From NCBI GenBank assembly GCA_017560285.1, contig JAFYOG010000025.1:1-5680 (forward strand): a DNA stretch of 5,680 bases, given 5' to 3'. Of the stretch, positions 5,480 through 5,680 are shown one piece after another; positions within the stretch are counted from its first letter, which is position 1, and the number at the start of each line of letters is the position of its first letter. The notes beneath the pieces are model-generated. The model saw only the letters and a program-made list of their open reading frames with translations, was not told the DNA's origin and made no database searches. Position numbers and translations under genes: made by a program. This stretch comes from Clostridia bacterium. GTDB taxonomy: Bacteria > Bacillota > Clostridia > Oscillospirales > CAG-382.

Positions 5480-5680
5480 TAGAATAACCCGGTAATTAAA
5501 CCATCGTCGGTAACGTCGATACGTTCTGCGGCGGGAACCTTGGGAAGACCCGGCATTGTTAAAATATCGCCGGTTAGCACCACTATAAAGCCTGCGCCTG
5601 CAGAGATTTTAACGTTCTTTACGGTAACGGTAAAGCCCGTAGGTGCGCCAAGGCGAGTTGCATCGTCGCTGAAGCTGTAT
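5479..5680 (-). CDS. fhs: Formate-tetrahydrofolate ligase, C-terminal 66 residues (5' part outside window)
   Basis: The enzyme joins formate to tetrahydrofolate using ATP, giving 10-formyltetrahydrofolate in one-carbon metabolism (and in the methyl branch of the Wood-Ljungdahl pathway where present). Only the end is here. It reads YSFSDDATRLGAPTGF, then TVTVKNVKISAGAGFIVVLTGDILTMPGLPKVPAAERIDV in overlapping blocks, and ends LITGLF. The MPGLP-PAAE-IDV and GLF terminus are the hallmark end of this roughly 550-residue protein. The stop codon TAA overlaps the ATG of the downstream hydrolase by one base. The fragment shows no damage, so the gene is probably intact to the right of the window. Confidence 0.93.
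   Translation of the reverse strand, partial: YSFSDDATRLGAPTGFTVTVKNVKISAGAGFIVVLTGDILTMPGLPKVPAAERIDVTDDGLITGLF

Noticed and set aside
1..5680. Search for CRISPR arrays, tRNA or rRNA genes, insertion sequences and phage genes
   Set aside because: No array of spaced repeats, cloverleaf-like sequence, transposase or integrase, or terminal inverted repeats with target duplication was seen; the content is a standard housekeeping region.

Overview
The window looks like a chromosomal segment from a bacterium of the Bacillota, most likely class Clostridia, at roughly mid-40s percent GC. The basis is gene order and protein flavour: a MraZ-RsmH-FtsL-PBP division cluster, a PASTA-tailed class B penicillin-binding protein with a clostridial-type HC...SCNPAF segment, and strong AAAGGAG-type ribosome binding sites. 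No species can be named from the sequence alone. All supported genes lie on the minus strand, so the biological order runs from high to low coordinates.

The right part (5680 down to 4690) holds the end of a one-carbon metabolism gene, formate-tetrahydrofolate ligase (fhs). It overlaps by one base the start of a 242-residue endonuclease/exonuclease/phosphatase-family hydrolase. A strong intrinsic terminator (15-bp perfect stem plus T-tract) directly follows the hydrolase and closes this operon.

Next comes about 500 bp without a credible gene (4255-4750). It contains the terminator, a pair of GTGGGG boxes at a 10-bp period flanked by a TTCGATA repeat at a 30-bp period, a LexA-box-like GAAC-N4-GTTC palindrome, a good sigma-A-type promoter, and a structured mraZ leader with nested inverted repeats around GTGG motifs.

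The left part (4254 to 1) is the front of the dcw (division and cell wall) cluster: mraZ (transcriptional regulator), rsmH (16S rRNA m4C1402 methyltransferase), an ftsL-like bitopic membrane protein, and a division/sporulation transpeptidase (FtsI/PbpB/SpoVD family). The transpeptidase runs off the left edge inside its second PASTA domain and is the largest gene of the window. mraZ, rsmH and ftsL are tightly packed (4- and 19-bp gaps). The transpeptidase is separated from ftsL by 160 bp that carry a plausible promoter of its own and a hairpin-bearing leader. In function, MraZ is expected to control the cluster, FtsL to recruit or activate the transpeptidase at the septum, and the transpeptidase to crosslink septal peptidoglycan.

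The protein-coding content is ordinary. I see no clear new biological system. The most interesting parts are the non-coding regulatory signals upstream of mraZ and upstream of the transpeptidase gene.
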